Assembly (NCBI GenBank): GCA_029260755.1
Contig: JAJDCQ010000150.1
Span: 1-37,742, forward strand
Length of the DNA stretch: 37,742 bases
From: Planctomycetota bacterium
GTDB lineage: Bacteria > Planctomycetota > J058 > JAJDCQ01
Direction of reading: 5' to 3'
The position numbers and the translations under genes were made by a program. The notes under the pieces are model-generated. The model had not been told where the DNA came from. It searched no databases and worked only from the letters and a program-made list of their open reading frames with translations. Positions 37,694 through 37,742 of this stretch are shown one piece after another. Within the stretch, counting starts at the first letter, position 1. Each line of letters begins with the position of its first letter.

Positions 37694-37742
37694 CGGTCCG
37701 GCCTCCCGGAGTGCAAGAGTACAAGCCCCCTCGACGGCACGC

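Larger units (their letters stand above)
37299..37742. other. 444-nt stretch with no supported gene
   Basis: No open frame here has the strong GC3 bias of the real genes. The best frame (minus, 37437-37625) has no ribosome site and mixed third bases. The stretch should carry the promoter of the propeller gene; a TAGTCT near 37436-37441 with TTCGGC 17 nt upstream is possible but weak. Two hairpins lie in it, at 37582-37599 and 37655-37693. No tRNA, RNase P, SRP or tmRNA signature was recognised. Confidence 0.5.

Overview
The window is very GC-rich bacterial DNA (by eye above 70% G+C). Codon third positions are almost all G or C, so long spurious open frames run antisense to nearly every gene. 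I recognise no tRNA, rRNA, CRISPR array, transposase or phage gene. Several features point to a Planctomycetota-like bacterium: N-terminal CxxC...CxxC zinc ribbons fused to a membrane helix and HEAT repeats, a Ser/Thr kinase fused to a SUMF1 (formylglycine-generating-enzyme-like) domain, FHA and leucine-rich-repeat proteins, a WGR/DUF4132 protein, and a tricorn-type protease. Myxococcota is the main alternative. This is an inference from gene content, not a phylogenetic placement.

Layout. (1) 178-10243, minus strand: a long co-directional cluster beginning with the beta-oxidation pair fadI-fadJ. It continues into a TPR protein with two C4 zinc motifs, a broken leucine-rich-repeat gene, an FHA protein, a zinc-ribbon/TM/HEAT protein and a second membrane HEAT protein. 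Most junctions are 4-base GTGA/ATGA overlaps. (2) 10244-10487: an intergenic gap with an AT-richer 89-bp near-palindrome. (3) 10488-15580, minus: a WGR-DUF4132 (MolR-like) protein translationally coupled to an unknown acidic protein. (4) 15714-17066, plus: an exported amidohydrolase, convergent with (5) 17075-22841, minus: a kinase-SUMF1 receptor, a lipoprotein metallopeptidase and a gamma-glutamyltranspeptidase-family protein. A perfect 32-bp palindrome overlaps both convergent stop codons. (6) 23060-32092, plus: a zinc-ribbon/TM/HEAT protein with a motif-repeat linker, a 1613-residue receptor kinase, and an alpha/beta hydrolase. (7) 32113-32296: a long inverted-repeat element between convergent genes; one arm recurs at 90-139. 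(8) 32310-37298, minus: a tricorn-like S41 protease and an exported beta-propeller protein. The final 444 bases hold no gene I can support.

How the parts may fit. The intracellular part looks rich in phospho-signalling and scaffolding: two Hanks-type kinases, an FHA reader, and three proteins pairing zinc ribbons with membrane helices and HEAT repeats. The protein encoded just upstream of the giant kinase carries a disordered cytoplasmic linker with repeated Thr-centred motifs that look like kinase/FHA target sites. The exported part is hydrolytic: amidohydrolase, GGT family, HExxH lipoprotein and tricorn-like protease, consistent with peptide scavenging. The link between beta-oxidation and the signalling-type genes rests only on tight gene coupling.
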